Assembly: GCF_000342005.1 (NCBI RefSeq)
Contig: NZ_AOHO01000055.1
Span: 385,406 to 449,405 of the forward strand
Length of the DNA: 64,000 bases
From: Amycolatopsis decaplanina DSM 44594
Lineage (GTDB): Bacteria > Actinomycetota > Actinomycetes > Mycobacteriales > Pseudonocardiaceae
Reading direction: 5' to 3'
In this document: positions 39,806 to 48,284 of the stretch, in pieces
How the letters are laid out: each line of letters opens with the position of its first letter
Position numbering within the stretch: the stretch's first letter is position 1
Position numbers and translations under genes: made by a program
The notes under the pieces: model-generated
What the model was told of the DNA's origin: nothing
What the model saw: only the letters and a program-made list of their open reading frames with translations
Databases searched by the model: none

Positions 39806-40572
39806 CGAACGGGCTGCGGGTGCTGGCAGTCGACGACGTCCCGCCCGCCCTCGACGAGCTGTGCAGCCTGCTGCGTGAGGCACCGGAAGTCGCCGAGGTG
39901 GTCGCCGCCGGTGACGCGGTCAACGCGCTCAAACTGTTGCAGGGCAGTCATTTCGACGCCGTCTTCCTCGACATCTCCATGCCCGGCCTCGACGGGCTCG
40001 AACTCGCCTCGCTGCTGGCGCGGCTCAACGAACCGCCGGTGATCGTGTTCGTCACCGCGCACGACGGTCACGCCGTGGCCGCGTACGGCATCGGCGCGGT
40101 CGACTACCTGCTCAAACCGGTCCGCGCGGAACGGCTGTCCGCCGCACTGTCCAAAGTGGTCAGGATGGCGGGCAACCAGGCCGACGAGCCGAAACCCGCG
40201 CCGGACGCGATGTCCGCGCTGCCGGTGGAATCCGGTGGGCGCACCCGGTACGTCCGGCGCGACGACGTCCAGTTCGTCGAGGCGCACGGCGACTACGTCC
40301 GGCTGCACACGAAATCCGGCGTCCACGTCACACGGATGCCCATCTCCCGGCTCGAAGAGTATTGGGAGGGAACGGGATTCACCCGCGTGCACCGGGGTTT
40401 CCTGCTCGCCGTGGACGCGGTGCTCGAACTGCGCAGCGACACCACCGGCGGGCTGCTGGCGCATACGGAGGCGGGCGACGTGCCGGTGAGCCGGCGCCAC
40501 GCGCGCGATCTGCGTGACCGGCTGCTCGCCGCCGCGCAACGGGGCGAACTGGGGCGGGGCAGCCGCCCGTGA
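39802..40572 (+). CDS. LytTR-family response regulator
   Basis: 256 residues. Receiver domain 5-120 with acidic pair D11/D12, phosphoacceptor D57 (VFLDISMPGLDG) and Lys in LLKPVRAERL. Linker, then LytTR DNA-binding domain at 150-250 (YVRRDDVQFVEAHGDYVRLHT, FTRVHRGFLLAVDAV). Partner of the LytS kinase. GTG start inside the kinase stop; stop overlaps the next small membrane gene (GTGA). Expected to bind direct repeats upstream of the symporter operon or of the kinase gene itself. Confidence 0.9.
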   Translation: MTNGLRVLAVDDVPPALDELCSLLREAPEVAEVVAAGDAVNALKLLQGSHFDAVFLDISMPGLDGLELASLLARLNEPPVIVFVTAHDGHAVAAYGIGAVDYLLKPVRAERLSAALSKVVRMAGNQADEPKPAPDAMSALPVESGGRTRYVRRDDVQFVEAHGDYVRLHTKSGVHVTRMPISRLEEYWEGTGFTRVHRGFLLAVDAVLELRSDTTGGLLAHTEAGDVPVSRRHARDLRDRLLAAAQRGELGRGSRP

Positions 40573-40916
40573 GCCGAGTCAAACGGGTCGCCGTCACCAG
40601 CCCGCAGACCCGGCTCGCGCATTCGCGGCGCCGGGCACGGGGGCGCTGGCGTGTCCCCCGGCTGGCGGCGAACGACGCCGAACGCGCGGATCTGCTGTAC
40701 CGGGCCCAGCGCCGCCGCGGGCTCCCCGCGCTGGCCGGGATGTTCGGGCTGGTGTTCGGGCTCCCGCTGGTGTTCGGACTCTTCCCCGGGCTGGATTCGG
40801 TACGGCTGCTGGGTATCCCGCTGTCCTGGCTGATGATCGCGATCCTCCCGTACCCGGCCATGGCGCTGCTGTCGTGGTGGCAACTGCGCCGGGCGGAAAA
40901 AATCGAGGACGAGTAA
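40569..40916 (+). CDS. Small membrane protein of the symporter operon
   Basis: 115 residues. Basic N-terminus (1-50, many Arg), two membrane helices at 54-74 and 82-102, acidic end (KIEDE). Size, position and topology match the DUF485-like partner that precedes ActP in the second unit (42717), although sequence similarity is low. GTG start overlaps the response regulator stop; its TAA overlaps the next ATG (TAATG). Probably a subunit or assembly factor of the symporter. Confidence 0.65.
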   Translation: MSRVKRVAVTSPQTRLAHSRRRARGRWRVPRLAANDAERADLLYRAQRRRGLPALAGMFGLVFGLPLVFGLFPGLDSVRLLGIPLSWLMIAILPYPAMALLSWWQLRRAEKIEDE

Positions 40917-42649
40917 TGGTGGCCGCGTTCGCGGTGGCCCCCGTCGTGCTGGTCACCCTGCTGATCGGGTTGCGCGGGGTCGCGGCCATGCGCACGACGT
41001 CGGACTTCCTCGTCGCCTCGCGCCGGATCTCGCCGCTGGTCAACTCCGCCGCGGTCTCCGGTGAATACCTGTCCGCGGCGTCGTTCCTCGGCGTGGCGGG
41101 GCTGGTGGTGAAGGACGGCATCGGCGCGCTCTGGTATCCGGTCGGATTCACCGCCGGGTACATCGCGATGCTGGTGCTCGTGGCGGCTCCGATGCGGCGC
41201 TCCGGCGCGCTCACCGTCCCGGACTTCGCCGAAGCGCGGCTCGCCTCCCCCGCCCTTCGCCGCCTCGCGGCCGTCGTCGTCCTCGTGATCGGAACCCTCT
41301 ACCTGGTCCCGCAATTCCGGACCGCGGGGCTCGTGCTGACCGCCGTCGGCGGGACGCCGTACTGGGTCGGCGTCGTCATCGCGGGCACCGCCGTCAGCGC
41401 GACTCTGGCGCTCGGCGGGATGCGCGCGGCGACCTATGTCCAGGCCTTCCAGTTCGTGCTGAAACTGCTGCTGTTCATCATCCCCGCGATCTGGCTGGTC
41501 TCCCAGGTCTCCCCTGAGCAGCGATCGGCCTCGGTGCACCCGGTGGAGTTCACCCACTTCGCCCGTGACACCAAGCTGTCCTTCGAGATCGACGTGACGC
41601 TGACCCTGCGCGAGCCGACCACCCTGCTCACCCCGGAAAAGCATGTCGTGCCGCCGGGAGAGCTGGTGGCCAGGAGCGGGGAGAGCCTGGAATTCGCCGA
41701 GGGCACCCCGGTTCCCGCCGTCCGGGGCGGTGCCCCGCTGGGCGGGCCGGACTGGCAACGGCCGCTGCTCGACCTCGGCGACCACGGCTATCCGCTGCTC
41801 GGCACGTGGGCGATCCTGATCGCCACCATGCTCGGCACCATGGGCCTGCCGCATGTCCTGATGCGCTTCCACACCAGCCCGGACGGCCGCGCCGCCCGCC
41901 GGACCGCGGCGATCACCGTCGCCCTGCTCGGCGTCTTCTACCTGTTCCCAGGGGTTTACGGTGTCTTCGGCCGCGTGCTGGTGCCCGAACTGTACGTCTC
42001 CGGCGCGACGGACACGGTCGTCGTCGCGCTGCCGGCGCAGGTCGACCACGGCTGGGCGGGGTCGCTGTTCACCGGGCTGCTGACGGCGGGCGCGTTCGCC
42101 GCGTTCCTGGCGACGTCGCTCGGGCTGCTGCTGGTGATCTCCGGCGCGGTCGCGCACGACCTGGCGCCCGGCGGCCTGCGGAGACTGCGGTGGTCGGTGC
42201 TCGGGGCGGCGGCCGTGATGGTCCTGCTCGCGCTGCCGTCGGCGAGATTGGACGCGGGCGTTCTCGTCACCTGGGGTTTCACCGTGGCCGCATCGACGTT
42301 CTGCCCGTTGCTGGTGCTCGGCATCTGGTGGAACCGGCTCACCGCCGCGGGCGCGATCAGCGGTGTCCTCGCCGGGCTCGTCGCGTCTTCCGGCTCGATC
42401 CTCGTCGCCCTGTTCGTTCCCAGTCTGAGCGGTCTGCCCGCCATCCTGGTGTCGCAGCCCGCGCCTTGGTCGGTTCCACTGGCATTCGGCGTAATGATCG
42501 TGGTTTCCTGGCGGGGCAGGCCTCCCGCCTGGTCGACGGCCGCCATGCTGCGGCTGCACTTGGACGATCGCACAGCCGGGACCCCTTCGTCGTGGTCCGA
42601 CCACCGTTCGTCGACCGTTCGTCGTCTCGGCAGGCGTTTGAACCGCTGA
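40916..42649 (+). CDS. Sodium:solute symporter (acetate/pyruvate type) 1
   Basis: 577 residues, 12-14 membrane helices. SSS family, ActP/MctP branch: SGEYLSAASFLGVAGLV near 50 and GTMGLPHVLMRFHTSPDGRAARR near 320 are the family's sodium/solute motifs. A loop of about 90 residues (near 205-285, beginning VSPEQRSASVHPVEF) separates helices and is longer than in the second symporter. C-terminal tail is Arg/Ser-rich. Imports short monocarboxylates with Na+. First of two such transporters in one operon controlled by LytS/LytTR. Confidence 0.87.
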   Translation: MVAAFAVAPVVLVTLLIGLRGVAAMRTTSDFLVASRRISPLVNSAAVSGEYLSAASFLGVAGLVVKDGIGALWYPVGFTAGYIAMLVLVAAPMRRSGALTVPDFAEARLASPALRRLAAVVVLVIGTLYLVPQFRTAGLVLTAVGGTPYWVGVVIAGTAVSATLALGGMRAATYVQAFQFVLKLLLFIIPAIWLVSQVSPEQRSASVHPVEFTHFARDTKLSFEIDVTLTLREPTTLLTPEKHVVPPGELVARSGESLEFAEGTPVPAVRGGAPLGGPDWQRPLLDLGDHGYPLLGTWAILIATMLGTMGLPHVLMRFHTSPDGRAARRTAAITVALLGVFYLFPGVYGVFGRVLVPELYVSGATDTVVVALPAQVDHGWAGSLFTGLLTAGAFAAFLATSLGLLLVISGAVAHDLAPGGLRRLRWSVLGAAAVMVLLALPSARLDAGVLVTWGFTVAASTFCPLLVLGIWWNRLTAAGAISGVLAGLVASSGSILVALFVPSLSGLPAILVSQPAPWSVPLAFGVMIVVSWRGRPPAWSTAAMLRLHLDDRTAGTPSSWSDHRSSTVRRLGRRLNR

Positions 42650-42716
42650 AGGTTCCGGTCCTCATGACCCCTCCCTAACGTGTCGCGGAACACATTCGCG
42701 GTGCGAGGAGAGCACG

Positions 42717-43058
42717 ATGAGTACCGAAACGAACGCTCCCAGTCCGCCGGAAACGGACTGGGACAAAGCCCATGACAGCGCGGAGTTCAAGGAACTGCGG
42801 GCTCGGTTGCGCCGGTTCGTGTTCCCCGTCTCGGCGCTGTTCCTTCTCTGGTACCTGCTCTACGTGCTGCTCGCCGACTACGCGCACGGCTTCATGAGCA
42901 CGAAGCTGGTCGGCAACATCACCGTCGGCCTGGTCTTCGGTCTGCTGCAGTTCGTTTCGACCTTCGTGATCACGGGGCTCTACGTCCGCTACGCGAACAA
43001 GAAACTCGACCCCATCGCGGAGAAGATCCGCACGGACATCGAGAGTGAGACCAAATGA
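42717..43058 (+). CDS. DUF485 family membrane protein
   Basis: 113 residues. Matches DUF485 (YjcH-like): KELRARLRRFVFPVSALFLLWYLLYVLLADY, then GLLQFVSTFVITGLYVRYA. Two membrane helices at about 38-60 and 72-95. Always found next to ActP-type acetate permeases and thought to assist them. ATG 42717, with GAGGAGAGC upstream. Overlaps the symporter start (ATGA). Confidence 0.88.
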   Translation: MSTETNAPSPPETDWDKAHDSAEFKELRARLRRFVFPVSALFLLWYLLYVLLADYAHGFMSTKLVGNITVGLVFGLLQFVSTFVITGLYVRYANKKLDPIAEKIRTDIESETK

Positions 43059-44683
43059 CCCTCGCCGCCGGAGTCGAGGGCAGCAGCCCCGTACTCAACA
43101 TCACCATCTTCGGCCTGTTCGTGCTGGTCACGCTGTTCGTCGTGTTCCGGGCGAGCCGCAACACGAAGACGGCGTCCGACTACTACGCCGCGGGCCGCGC
43201 GTTCACCGGCCCGCAGAACGGCGTCGCCATCGCCGGCGACTACCTGTCCGCCGCGTCGTTCCTCGGGATCGCGGGTGCGATCGCCGTCTACGGCTACGAC
43301 GGTTTCCTTTACTCCATCGGCTTCCTGGTGGCGTGGCTGGTGGCGTTGCTGCTGGTCGCGGAGCTGCTGCGCAACACCGGCAAGTTCACCATGGGCGACG
43401 TGCTGGCGTTCCGGATGAAGCAGCGCCCGGTGCGGGCCGCGGCGGCGACGTCCACCCTGGCGGTCTCGTTCTTCTACCTGCTCGCGCAGATGGCGGGCGC
43501 CGGTGGCCTCGTCGCGCTGCTGCTCGGGATCGAGAGCAAGGCCGGGCAGGCCGCGATCATCGTGATCGTCGGCATCATCATGATCGCCTATGTGCTCATC
43601 GGCGGGATGAAGGGCACCACCTGGGTCCAGATCATCAAGGCGGCGCTGCTCATCGTCGGCGCGCTGGCGATGACGCTGTGGGTGCTGGGCATGTACGGCT
43701 TCAACCTTTCCGCGCTGCTGCAGGGCGCCGTGGACAAGGCGGGCAAGGCCGGTGAGGCGCTGCTCGGGCCGGGCAACCAGTACGGGAAGACCGGCACCAC
43801 GAAGCTCGACTTCCTGTCGCTGGGCATCGCGCTGGTCCTCGGTACCGCGGGTCTGCCGCACGTCCTGATGCGCTTCTACACGGTGCCGACCGCGAAGGAA
43901 GCCCGCCGTTCCGTGGTGTGGGCGATCGGCCTGATCGGCGTCTTCTACCTGTTCACCCTGGTGCTCGGTTACGGTGCCGGCGCGCTCGTCGGCGCGGACA
44001 AGATCAAGGCCGCGCCCGGTGGCGTGAACTCGGCGGCCCCGTTGCTGGCCTTGGAACTCGGCGGCCCGATCCTGCTCGGCCTGATCGCGGCGATCGCCTT
44101 CGCGACGATCCTCGCCGTGGTCGCGGGCCTGACGATCACCGCGTCGGCGTCGTTCGCGCACGACGTCTACGCCAACGTGATCAAGAAGGGCAAGGCGACA
44201 CCGGCTTCGGAGGTGAAGGTCGCCCGGATCACCGCGCTGGTGATCGGCGCGGTCGCGATCCTCGGCGGCATCCTCGCCAACGGGCAGAACATCGCGTTCC
44301 TGGTGGCGCTCGCGTTCGCGGTGGCGGCGTCGGCGAACCTGCCGACGATCCTGTACTCGCTGTTCTGGAAGCGGTTCAACACCCAGGGCGCGTTGTGGAG
44401 CATCTACGGCGGTCTCGCGGTCTGCATCGTGCTGATCATCTTCTCTCCGGCGGTCTCGGGTAAGCCGGTCGACGCCAAGACCGGCAAGAGCGCCTCGATG
44501 ATCCAGGGCGTCGACTTCCATTGGTTCCCCCTGGACAACCCGGGCATCGTCTCGATCCCCGTGGCGTTCTTCCTCGGCTGGCTCGGCACCGTGCTGTCCA
44601 AAGAGCACAACCAGAAGAAGTACGCCGAGATGGAGGTCCGGTCCCTCACCGGCGCGGGCGCCGAGAAGGCCGTCGCCCACTGA
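43055..44683 (+). CDS. Cation/acetate symporter ActP type 2
   Basis: 542 residues, 13 membrane helices. ActP group: AGDYLSAASFLGIAGAIAVYGYDG near 65, AGLPHVLMRFYTVPTAKEARRS near 270, and the QMAGAGGLVALLLG helix. It takes up acetate and related acids with Na+. Standard length for the family, unlike symporter 1. End of the LytSR operon, followed by a strong terminator. Symporter 1 and 2 differ in the long loop, so they may prefer different substrates. Confidence 0.92.
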   Translation: MTLAAGVEGSSPVLNITIFGLFVLVTLFVVFRASRNTKTASDYYAAGRAFTGPQNGVAIAGDYLSAASFLGIAGAIAVYGYDGFLYSIGFLVAWLVALLLVAELLRNTGKFTMGDVLAFRMKQRPVRAAAATSTLAVSFFYLLAQMAGAGGLVALLLGIESKAGQAAIIVIVGIIMIAYVLIGGMKGTTWVQIIKAALLIVGALAMTLWVLGMYGFNLSALLQGAVDKAGKAGEALLGPGNQYGKTGTTKLDFLSLGIALVLGTAGLPHVLMRFYTVPTAKEARRSVVWAIGLIGVFYLFTLVLGYGAGALVGADKIKAAPGGVNSAAPLLALELGGPILLGLIAAIAFATILAVVAGLTITASASFAHDVYANVIKKGKATPASEVKVARITALVIGAVAILGGILANGQNIAFLVALAFAVAASANLPTILYSLFWKRFNTQGALWSIYGGLAVCIVLIIFSPAVSGKPVDAKTGKSASMIQGVDFHWFPLDNPGIVSIPVAFFLGWLGTVLSKEHNQKKYAEMEVRSLTGAGAEKAVAH

Positions 44684-44686
44684 TCG

Positions 44687-44734
44687 CCGGGACGGTGCGG
44701 CCGGCATCCAACGCCCCCGGCCGCACCGTCCCGG
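44687..44734. terminator. Bidirectional hairpin terminator (18-bp arms)
   Basis: CCGGGACGGTGCGGCCGG and its exact complement around a 12-base loop, between the convergent symporter (stop 44683) and PEP-mutase-like gene (stop 44747). Confidence 0.88.
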
Positions 44735-44746
44735 TTCCCATTTCCC

Positions 44747-45490
44747 CTAGTACGGCAGTTTCCCCGCCGCGAGCCCGGTCAGCTTCGCCCGGAGATCGGC
44801 GCGGACCGACTTCCAGAGCCCGGTGCCCAGCGAGATCCGCGCCACCCCCAGTGTGGCGAGCGCGGAGAGATCGGGGCCTCCGGGCACCGGAGCGGCGTTG
44901 ACCGCCGCCGGCGCGACCGCCTTCACGAACTCGCCGAGCACTTCCGGCGACTTCACCATGATCGGGTAGACGCAGTCCGCCCCGGCCTCGAGATACGCCT
45001 TGGCCCGCGCGATCGCGTCGTCCAGGACGGCCCGCTCGTCGGACGCGCCCAGGAAGACGTCGACGCGGGCGTTGATCACCAGCGCGTCTCCGGCGGCCTC
45101 GCGCAACTCCGCGACCCGTTCCGCCTGCGCCTCCAACGAGCGAACTCCGCCCGACGCGTGATCGGTGTCCTCGTAGTTGCAGCCGACTGCGCCCGCCTCG
45201 GCCAGCCTCGCCGCGAGTTCTCCCGCTTCGAGCCCGTACCCGCCTTCCGCGTCGACGGTCACCGGGACCGAGACCGCCCGCGCGATCCTCGCGGCCGCCG
45301 CGAACATCTCGCCGGCGGGTGCGTCTTCCCCGTCTTCGTAGCCGAGGACCTTGGCCACGGCGAAGGAACTCGTCGCCACGACCGGGAACCCGGCGGCTTC
45401 CACAAGACGCGCGCTGTCGGCGTCCCACGCGTTCGGCAGGAGGAGCGGCTCGCCCGCGACGTGCAGTTCCCGCAACCGCGCCGCGGTCAT
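44747..45490 (-). CDS. Isocitrate lyase/PEP mutase family protein
   Basis: 247 residues. TIM-barrel of the ICL/PEP-mutase superfamily: LPNAWDADSARLVEAAGF, SVPVTVDAEGGYG with metal-binding Asp, GCNYEDTD and VINARVDVFL. The catalytic Cys of isocitrate lyase (KKCGH) is absent, which places it with PEP mutase/oxaloacetate-hydrolase-like enzymes that cleave or rearrange C-C or P-C bonds in small oxoacids. ATG 45490 overlaps the AhpD-like stop by 4 bases, a two-gene operon. Confidence 0.85.
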   Translation of the reverse strand: MTAARLRELHVAGEPLLLPNAWDADSARLVEAAGFPVVATSSFAVAKVLGYEDGEDAPAGEMFAAAARIARAVSVPVTVDAEGGYGLEAGELAARLAEAGAVGCNYEDTDHASGGVRSLEAQAERVAELREAAGDALVINARVDVFLGASDERAVLDDAIARAKAYLEAGADCVYPIMVKSPEVLGEFVKAVAPAAVNAAPVPGGPDLSALATLGVARISLGTGLWKSVRADLRAKLTGLAAGKLPY

Positions 45491-45951
45491 TCGGCTCGCT
45501 CGGGCAGCGGCGCGTGGCTGGTCACGCACATCCGGTTCCAGCTGTTGATCGCGATGGCCTCCCAGACGACGGCGCGGTACTGCTCCTCGGTGAAGACGCG
45601 GGTGGCCTCTTCGTAGACGTCGTCCGGGACGTCGTGCAGGGTCGCGACGTTCGTGATCGCCTCGGTGAGCGCGAGCGCGGCGCGCTCCTGCTCGGTGAAC
45701 AGTTCGGTCTCACGCCAGCCCTGCAGCACGAAGAGCCGTCGAGGTGACTCGCCCATCTGCAACGCGTCGTGGGAGTGCATGTCGAGGCAGAACGCGCAGT
45801 GGTTGATCTGCGACGACCGCATCTTCACCAGTTCGAGGATCTTCTGGTCGACGCCGGCGTTCGCGGCGGCCTTCTCGACTTCGGCCTGCAGTTTCGCCAT
45901 GGCCTGGTAGATCTCGGGCACTCGTTTGCCCACGTGGATTCGCTCGGTCAT
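45487..45951 (-). CDS. Carboxymuconolactone decarboxylase family (AhpD-like) protein
   Basis: 154 residues. All-helical AhpD-like fold with the redox motif CAFCLDMHSHDA (CxxC at about 53-56, His after it), which acts in peroxidase-type disulphide chemistry. The rest matches the common alkylhydroperoxidase-domain wording (FVLQGWRETELFTEQERAALALTEAIT). ATG 45951. Divergent from the MocR gene, whose operators lie between; it is likely that MocR regulates this pair. Confidence 0.87.
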   Translation of the reverse strand: MTERIHVGKRVPEIYQAMAKLQAEVEKAAANAGVDQKILELVKMRSSQINHCAFCLDMHSHDALQMGESPRRLFVLQGWRETELFTEQERAALALTEAITNVATLHDVPDDVYEEATRVFTEEQYRAVVWEAIAINSWNRMCVTSHAPLPERAE

Positions 45952-45970
45952 ACCTGTGAATCTAGTGGCG

Positions 45971-46018
45971 ACTGGCCCACGAGTATGGTCCAGTCACATG
46001 GCGGAATCATGGTCCAGT
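45971..46018. promoter_or_regulatory. MocR binding sites (direct and inverted repeats)
   Basis: ATGGTCCAGT occurs twice as a direct repeat (45985-45994, 46009-46018, 24 bp apart) and, inverted with one mismatch inside, as ACTGGCCCAC at 45971-45980. The MocR start codon (45998) lies inside the array. MocR/GabR regulators bind paired direct repeats, so autoregulation is likely. Confidence 0.6.
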
Positions 46019-47377
46019 TCGGGAATAGACGTCCATCTGGACTGGCGCCCCGAGAGCGGCCGGACCGGGCTCGCCGCAGCGATCCGCGCGGCCATCCGGG
46101 AGGGGCGCTGGCAGGCGGGCGCCGCGGTGCCCTCGACCAGGGCGCTGGCGCGGGACCTCGGGGTGGCCAGGGGGACGGTCACCCGCGTCTACGCCGACCT
46201 CGCCGCCGAGGGATACCTGCGGACGGCACAGGGCGCCCCGACCCGCGTCGCGACGGCGGGCGCACTGCCCGCGTCGCCGCCGAGGCCAGTGCCCCGCGAC
46301 CCGGCGCCGCGCTGGGATCTGCGCCCCGGCAGGCCGAACCTGTCCGCGTTCCCGCGGTCAGCCTGGCTCGCGGCGACCAGACGGGCGCTGCACCAAGCGC
46401 CGATGTCGGCGTTCGACTACACGGCCGAATCCGGCGCGGCGGAATTGCGGGAGACGCTCGCCGCGTATCTGGCCCGCAGCCGTGGCGTGATCGCCGACCC
46501 CGCCCGCATCCTGGTGTGTTCGGGGTTCTCGCACGCGATCGCGATCCTGGCGCGGGTCCTGCACGCGCGCGGCGCGGACGAGATCGCCTTCGAGAATCCG
46601 TCGCTGCACATCTACCGGAACATCGCCGCCGCCAACGGCCCCCGCGTGGTCGGCGTCCCCGTCGACGACCACGGGATCACGGTGTCCGCTTTGGACAGTC
46701 CGGCCGTCGTGGTCACCCCCGCGCACCAGTACCCCCTGGGCGTCACCCTCGAGCCTCGGCGACGGGCGGAACTCACCCGCTGGGCGGAGGAGACCGGCGC
46801 CCTCGTCATCGAGGACGACTACGACGGCGAGTTCCGGTTCGACCATCAGCAGGTCGGCGCGTTGCAGGCGCTGGCACCCGAACGCGTCGTGTATGTGGGC
46901 ACGACGAGCAAGACACTCGCGCCGTCACTGCGCCTGGGCTGGATGGTGCTGCCGCGGTTCCTGGTCGAACCGGTACGCGCGGAGCTGGCCGCGAGCGGGG
47001 CGCGGCCCGCGCTGCTGGACCAGCTGGCGATGGCCGAACTGATCGAATCGGGCGCCTACGACCAGCACATCCGCCGCTGCCGCATCGAATACCGCTCCCG
47101 GCGGGACAGGCTGCTCGCGGCCCTGCCGGATTCCGTGCTGCCGCAGGGGATCTCCGCGGGGCTGCACCTGGTGCTCCAGTTCCCCGGCGAGGTTCCCCGG
47201 GAGATGGAGGTGCTGGCCGCCTGCCGGCGTCGCGCTATCGGGCTCGAAGGACTCAGCGGCTACTGGATCGGCGAGCCTCGGCGCGAAGGCCTCATCATCG
47301 GGTATGGCGCCGCCGCGAAGCACGCTTTCGGCGGCGCCACCCAGGCCTTGCGCGAGGCCATCTTCGAGGTCACCTAG
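45998..47377 (+). CDS. MocR-type GntR/aminotransferase regulator
   Basis: 459 residues. GntR winged helix at 20-85 (VPSTRALARDLGVARGTVTRVY) fused to a fold-type I aminotransferase domain: PLP Lys in YVGTTSKTLAPSLRLGWM, Asp/Tyr contact in VIEDDYDGEFRF. Members sense PLP or amino compounds and control vitamin B6, GABA or taurine genes (PdxR, GabR, TauR). Target here probably the divergent AhpD/PEP-mutase operon. ATG 45998 embedded in the operator array. Ends just before a long hairpin shared with the cyclophilin gene. Confidence 0.87.
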   Translation: MAESWSSSGIDVHLDWRPESGRTGLAAAIRAAIREGRWQAGAAVPSTRALARDLGVARGTVTRVYADLAAEGYLRTAQGAPTRVATAGALPASPPRPVPRDPAPRWDLRPGRPNLSAFPRSAWLAATRRALHQAPMSAFDYTAESGAAELRETLAAYLARSRGVIADPARILVCSGFSHAIAILARVLHARGADEIAFENPSLHIYRNIAAANGPRVVGVPVDDHGITVSALDSPAVVVTPAHQYPLGVTLEPRRRAELTRWAEETGALVIEDDYDGEFRFDHQQVGALQALAPERVVYVGTTSKTLAPSLRLGWMVLPRFLVEPVRAELAASGARPALLDQLAMAELIESGAYDQHIRRCRIEYRSRRDRLLAALPDSVLPQGISAGLHLVLQFPGEVPREMEVLAACRRRAIGLEGLSGYWIGEPRREGLIIGYGAAAKHAFGGATQALREAIFEVT

Positions 47378-47388
47378 CCCCGAACCCT

Positions 47389-47453
47389 CGCAATTCGTCA
47401 CCTACTTGCGATGGTGAGAAATACGCACTATCGCAACCAGGTGACGAATTGCG
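47389..47453. terminator. 65-bp imperfect palindrome, likely bidirectional terminator
   Basis: Arms of about 28 bp (CGCAATTCGTCACCT ... AGGTGACGAATTGCG, extended by TTGCGAT/ATCGCAA) with few mismatches and a 9-base loop, between convergent MocR (stop 47377) and cyclophilin (stop 47458). A-T content is higher than elsewhere. Not related to the other palindromes. Confidence 0.75.
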
Positions 47454-47457
47454 CGGG

Positions 47458-48186
47458 TCAGCAGAACCAGGGGCGCGCCCGGAGGATGTCGGTCTTCAGG
47501 ACGGGAGCGCCGTCGACCGGGGCGGGGTTCTCCGGAGTCGGCTTGATGCCGCCGGCCGCGACGTCGTCGAGGGTTTCGAGGCCTTCGTGGCCGACGGTGC
47601 CGAAGATCGTGTAGTTCGGGCGCAGCGCGGAGTCGCCGTACACCACGAAGAACTGGCTTCCGTTCGTCGCCGGGCCCGCGTTGGCCATCGCGAGGACGCC
47701 GCGCGCGTACACCTTGCGCTCGCCGGTCGGGTCGGTCGGGGCGGGCGGCAGGCCGACGGGCAGTTCGTCCTTGTACTTGTAGCCGGGGCCGCCCTCGCCG
47801 GTACCGCTCGGGTCACCGCACTGCAGCACCTTCAAGGTCGGGTACGCGGTCAGCCGGTGACACGTCGTGCGGTCGTAGAACCGGTGCTTCGCCAGGTGCA
47901 GGAAGCTCTGCACCGTGCAGGGCGCCTTCGCCCGATCGAGGGTCAGGTCGATCTTGCCCTGGTTCGTCTTCAGCTGGACCGGCACCTTGCCCTGGTTCGG
48001 CGTGCGACGGGGGTCCGGCGGCAGCGGGACCGGGCGCACGGCCGGGTCGTCCGGTGTCTCCGTGTACTGGCACGGCCCCTTCGTGACCTTCGGTGGCGCG
48101 CCCTCCGCCGACGCCGTTCCGGTGCCGGCCGCGAGCATCAGCCCGGCGCCCAGCACTGCCACAAAGACCTTCGCGATCCTCTGCAC
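47458..48186 (-). CDS. Secreted cyclophilin-type peptidyl-prolyl isomerase
   Basis: 242 residues. Signal peptide at 1-27 (cleavage after ASA). Cyclophilin core from about 75: VQLKTNQGKIDLTLDRAKAP, FYDRTTCHRL, GYKYKDELP, LAMANAGPATNGSQFFVVYGDS and YTIFGTVGHEGLETLDDVA. The Arg usual in FHR is kept in CHRL. Four Cys residues in the core could form disulphides, fitting an exported form. It would speed proline isomerisation in secreted proteins. GTG 48186 after GGGAGG. Confidence 0.9.
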   Translation of the reverse strand: MQRIAKVFVAVLGAGLMLAAGTGTASAEGAPPKVTKGPCQYTETPDDPAVRPVPLPPDPRRTPNQGKVPVQLKTNQGKIDLTLDRAKAPCTVQSFLHLAKHRFYDRTTCHRLTAYPTLKVLQCGDPSGTGEGGPGYKYKDELPVGLPPAPTDPTGERKVYARGVLAMANAGPATNGSQFFVVYGDSALRPNYTIFGTVGHEGLETLDDVAAGGIKPTPENPAPVDGAPVLKTDILRARPWFC

Positions 48187-48284
48187 GGTTCCTGCCTCCC
48201 AGCCGTGGACGAAGAAGAGAGCATAGGGTGAATCCCCGCCGCTCACACAGGTCCGGAAGTAGGTCCGCGGTTAGGGTCGGAGCC

